A stretch of 5,139 bases of DNA, taken from positions 1-5,139 of the forward strand of contig JAKAAE010000117.1 in the NCBI GenBank assembly GCA_021797225.1. The letters are read 5' to 3'. The stretch comes from Thermoplasmata archaeon. GTDB taxonomy: Archaea > Thermoplasmatota > Thermoplasmata > Thermoplasmatales > Thermoplasmataceae. How positions within the stretch are numbered: position 1 is the stretch's first letter; each line of letters starts with the position of its first letter. Under the pieces are notes generated by a model that did not search any database, was not told the origin of the DNA, and saw only the letters and a program-made list of their open reading frames with translations. Both the position numbers and the translations under genes were made by a program. This document shows positions 4,923 through 5,139 of the stretch, in pieces.

Positions 4923-5139
4923 TTAACCTGTAATAAGTGATTTCCACACATCCTTCTCCGTTTTTTTCCTCCTTTTGAGATAGCCCACCCAGTAATCTTT
5001 TATAAACTTTACAGGAACAATGCCGTTGTAAACCCTGTACGAGCTATCCCTGGCATACATATATTCAATATCATGCAGTATTATATCCTTGATAGTCGTT
5101 TCCTGAACGTATATCCGTAATAAAGGTTTACCGCGATAG
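4923..5139 (-). CDS. 3' end of an unidentified gene, cut by the window edge
   Basis: A minus-strand frame is open from the right edge to a TAA at 4925-4923, giving 71 residues after one leading base. There is no start in view except a Met mid-way (in EYMYARD), so this is the C-terminal part of a longer protein. The peptide is rich in Tyr, Lys and Arg, with stretches such as LHDIEYMYARDSS and FIKDYWVGYLKRRKK, and ends VWKSLITG. It has no membrane segment and no motif I recognise. Amino-acid composition and the open frame support a real gene. It points the same way as fixC, but a 101-base gap with a TATA-like box and repeats separates them, so they are probably not one operon. Confidence 0.6.
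   Translation of the reverse strand, partial: YRGKPLLRIYVQETTIKDIILHDIEYMYARDSSYRVYNGIVPVKFIKDYWVGYLKRRKKTEKDVWKSLITG

Noticed and set aside
1..5139. CRISPR array near the Cas4-like gene
   Set aside because: No set of regularly spaced repeats was found; the only repeats are the short pairs near promoters.

Overview
The window looks like a piece of an archaeal chromosome, most likely from a member of the Thermoplasmatales (Ferroplasma, Acidiplasma or Cuniculiplasma-like). This is an inference. The DNA is AT-rich, none of the visible gene starts has a Shine-Dalgarno sequence, and every start with visible upstream DNA has an archaeal TATA-like box about 20-27 bases before the ATG, the pattern of leaderless mRNAs. 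The gene content (archaeal FixC/FixX and a Cas4-like nuclease) fits. No gene-free stretch exceeds 300 bases; the longest is 225 bases (1668-1892). I found no RNA gene, insertion sequence or CRISPR array.

Layout from left to right. (1) 1-52, minus: the first 17 codons of a gene that runs off the left edge, with its own TATA box. (2) 250-1667, minus: a major facilitator (MFS) metabolite:proton symporter broken by two independent lesions, a one-base deletion in a short T run and an in-frame TGA where a family-typical Trp is expected. The rest of the protein is well preserved, so the damage is either recent or partly a sequence error. Its TATA box overlaps one arm of a perfect 11-bp inverted repeat. 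(3) 1893-3287, plus: a divergently transcribed 464-residue protein that I read as a tandem duplication of a Cas4-like PD-(D/E)XK nuclease domain. The first copy keeps the catalytic pattern; the second has lost it but keeps the fold-like landmarks and its own four-cysteine cluster. This is the most interesting object in the window. (4) 3290-4821, minus: a two-gene operon, fixC (ETF-quinone oxidoreductase-like flavoprotein) followed by fixX (ferredoxin-like partner), joined by a TAATG stop/start overlap and preceded by a 31-bp-spaced direct repeat at its promoter. (5) 4923-5139, minus: the last 71 codons of an unrecognised gene entering from the right edge.

How the genes work together. FixC and FixX should form one electron-transfer unit that takes electrons from an electron transfer flavoprotein (FixA/FixB, not in this window) and passes them to the quinone pool. 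The nuclease-like gene converges on fixX with only 2 bp between the stop codons. Nothing in the sequence links it functionally to the fix genes, to the transporter remnant or to CRISPR adaptation genes, so it is best treated as a solitary Cas4-like protein of unknown role.
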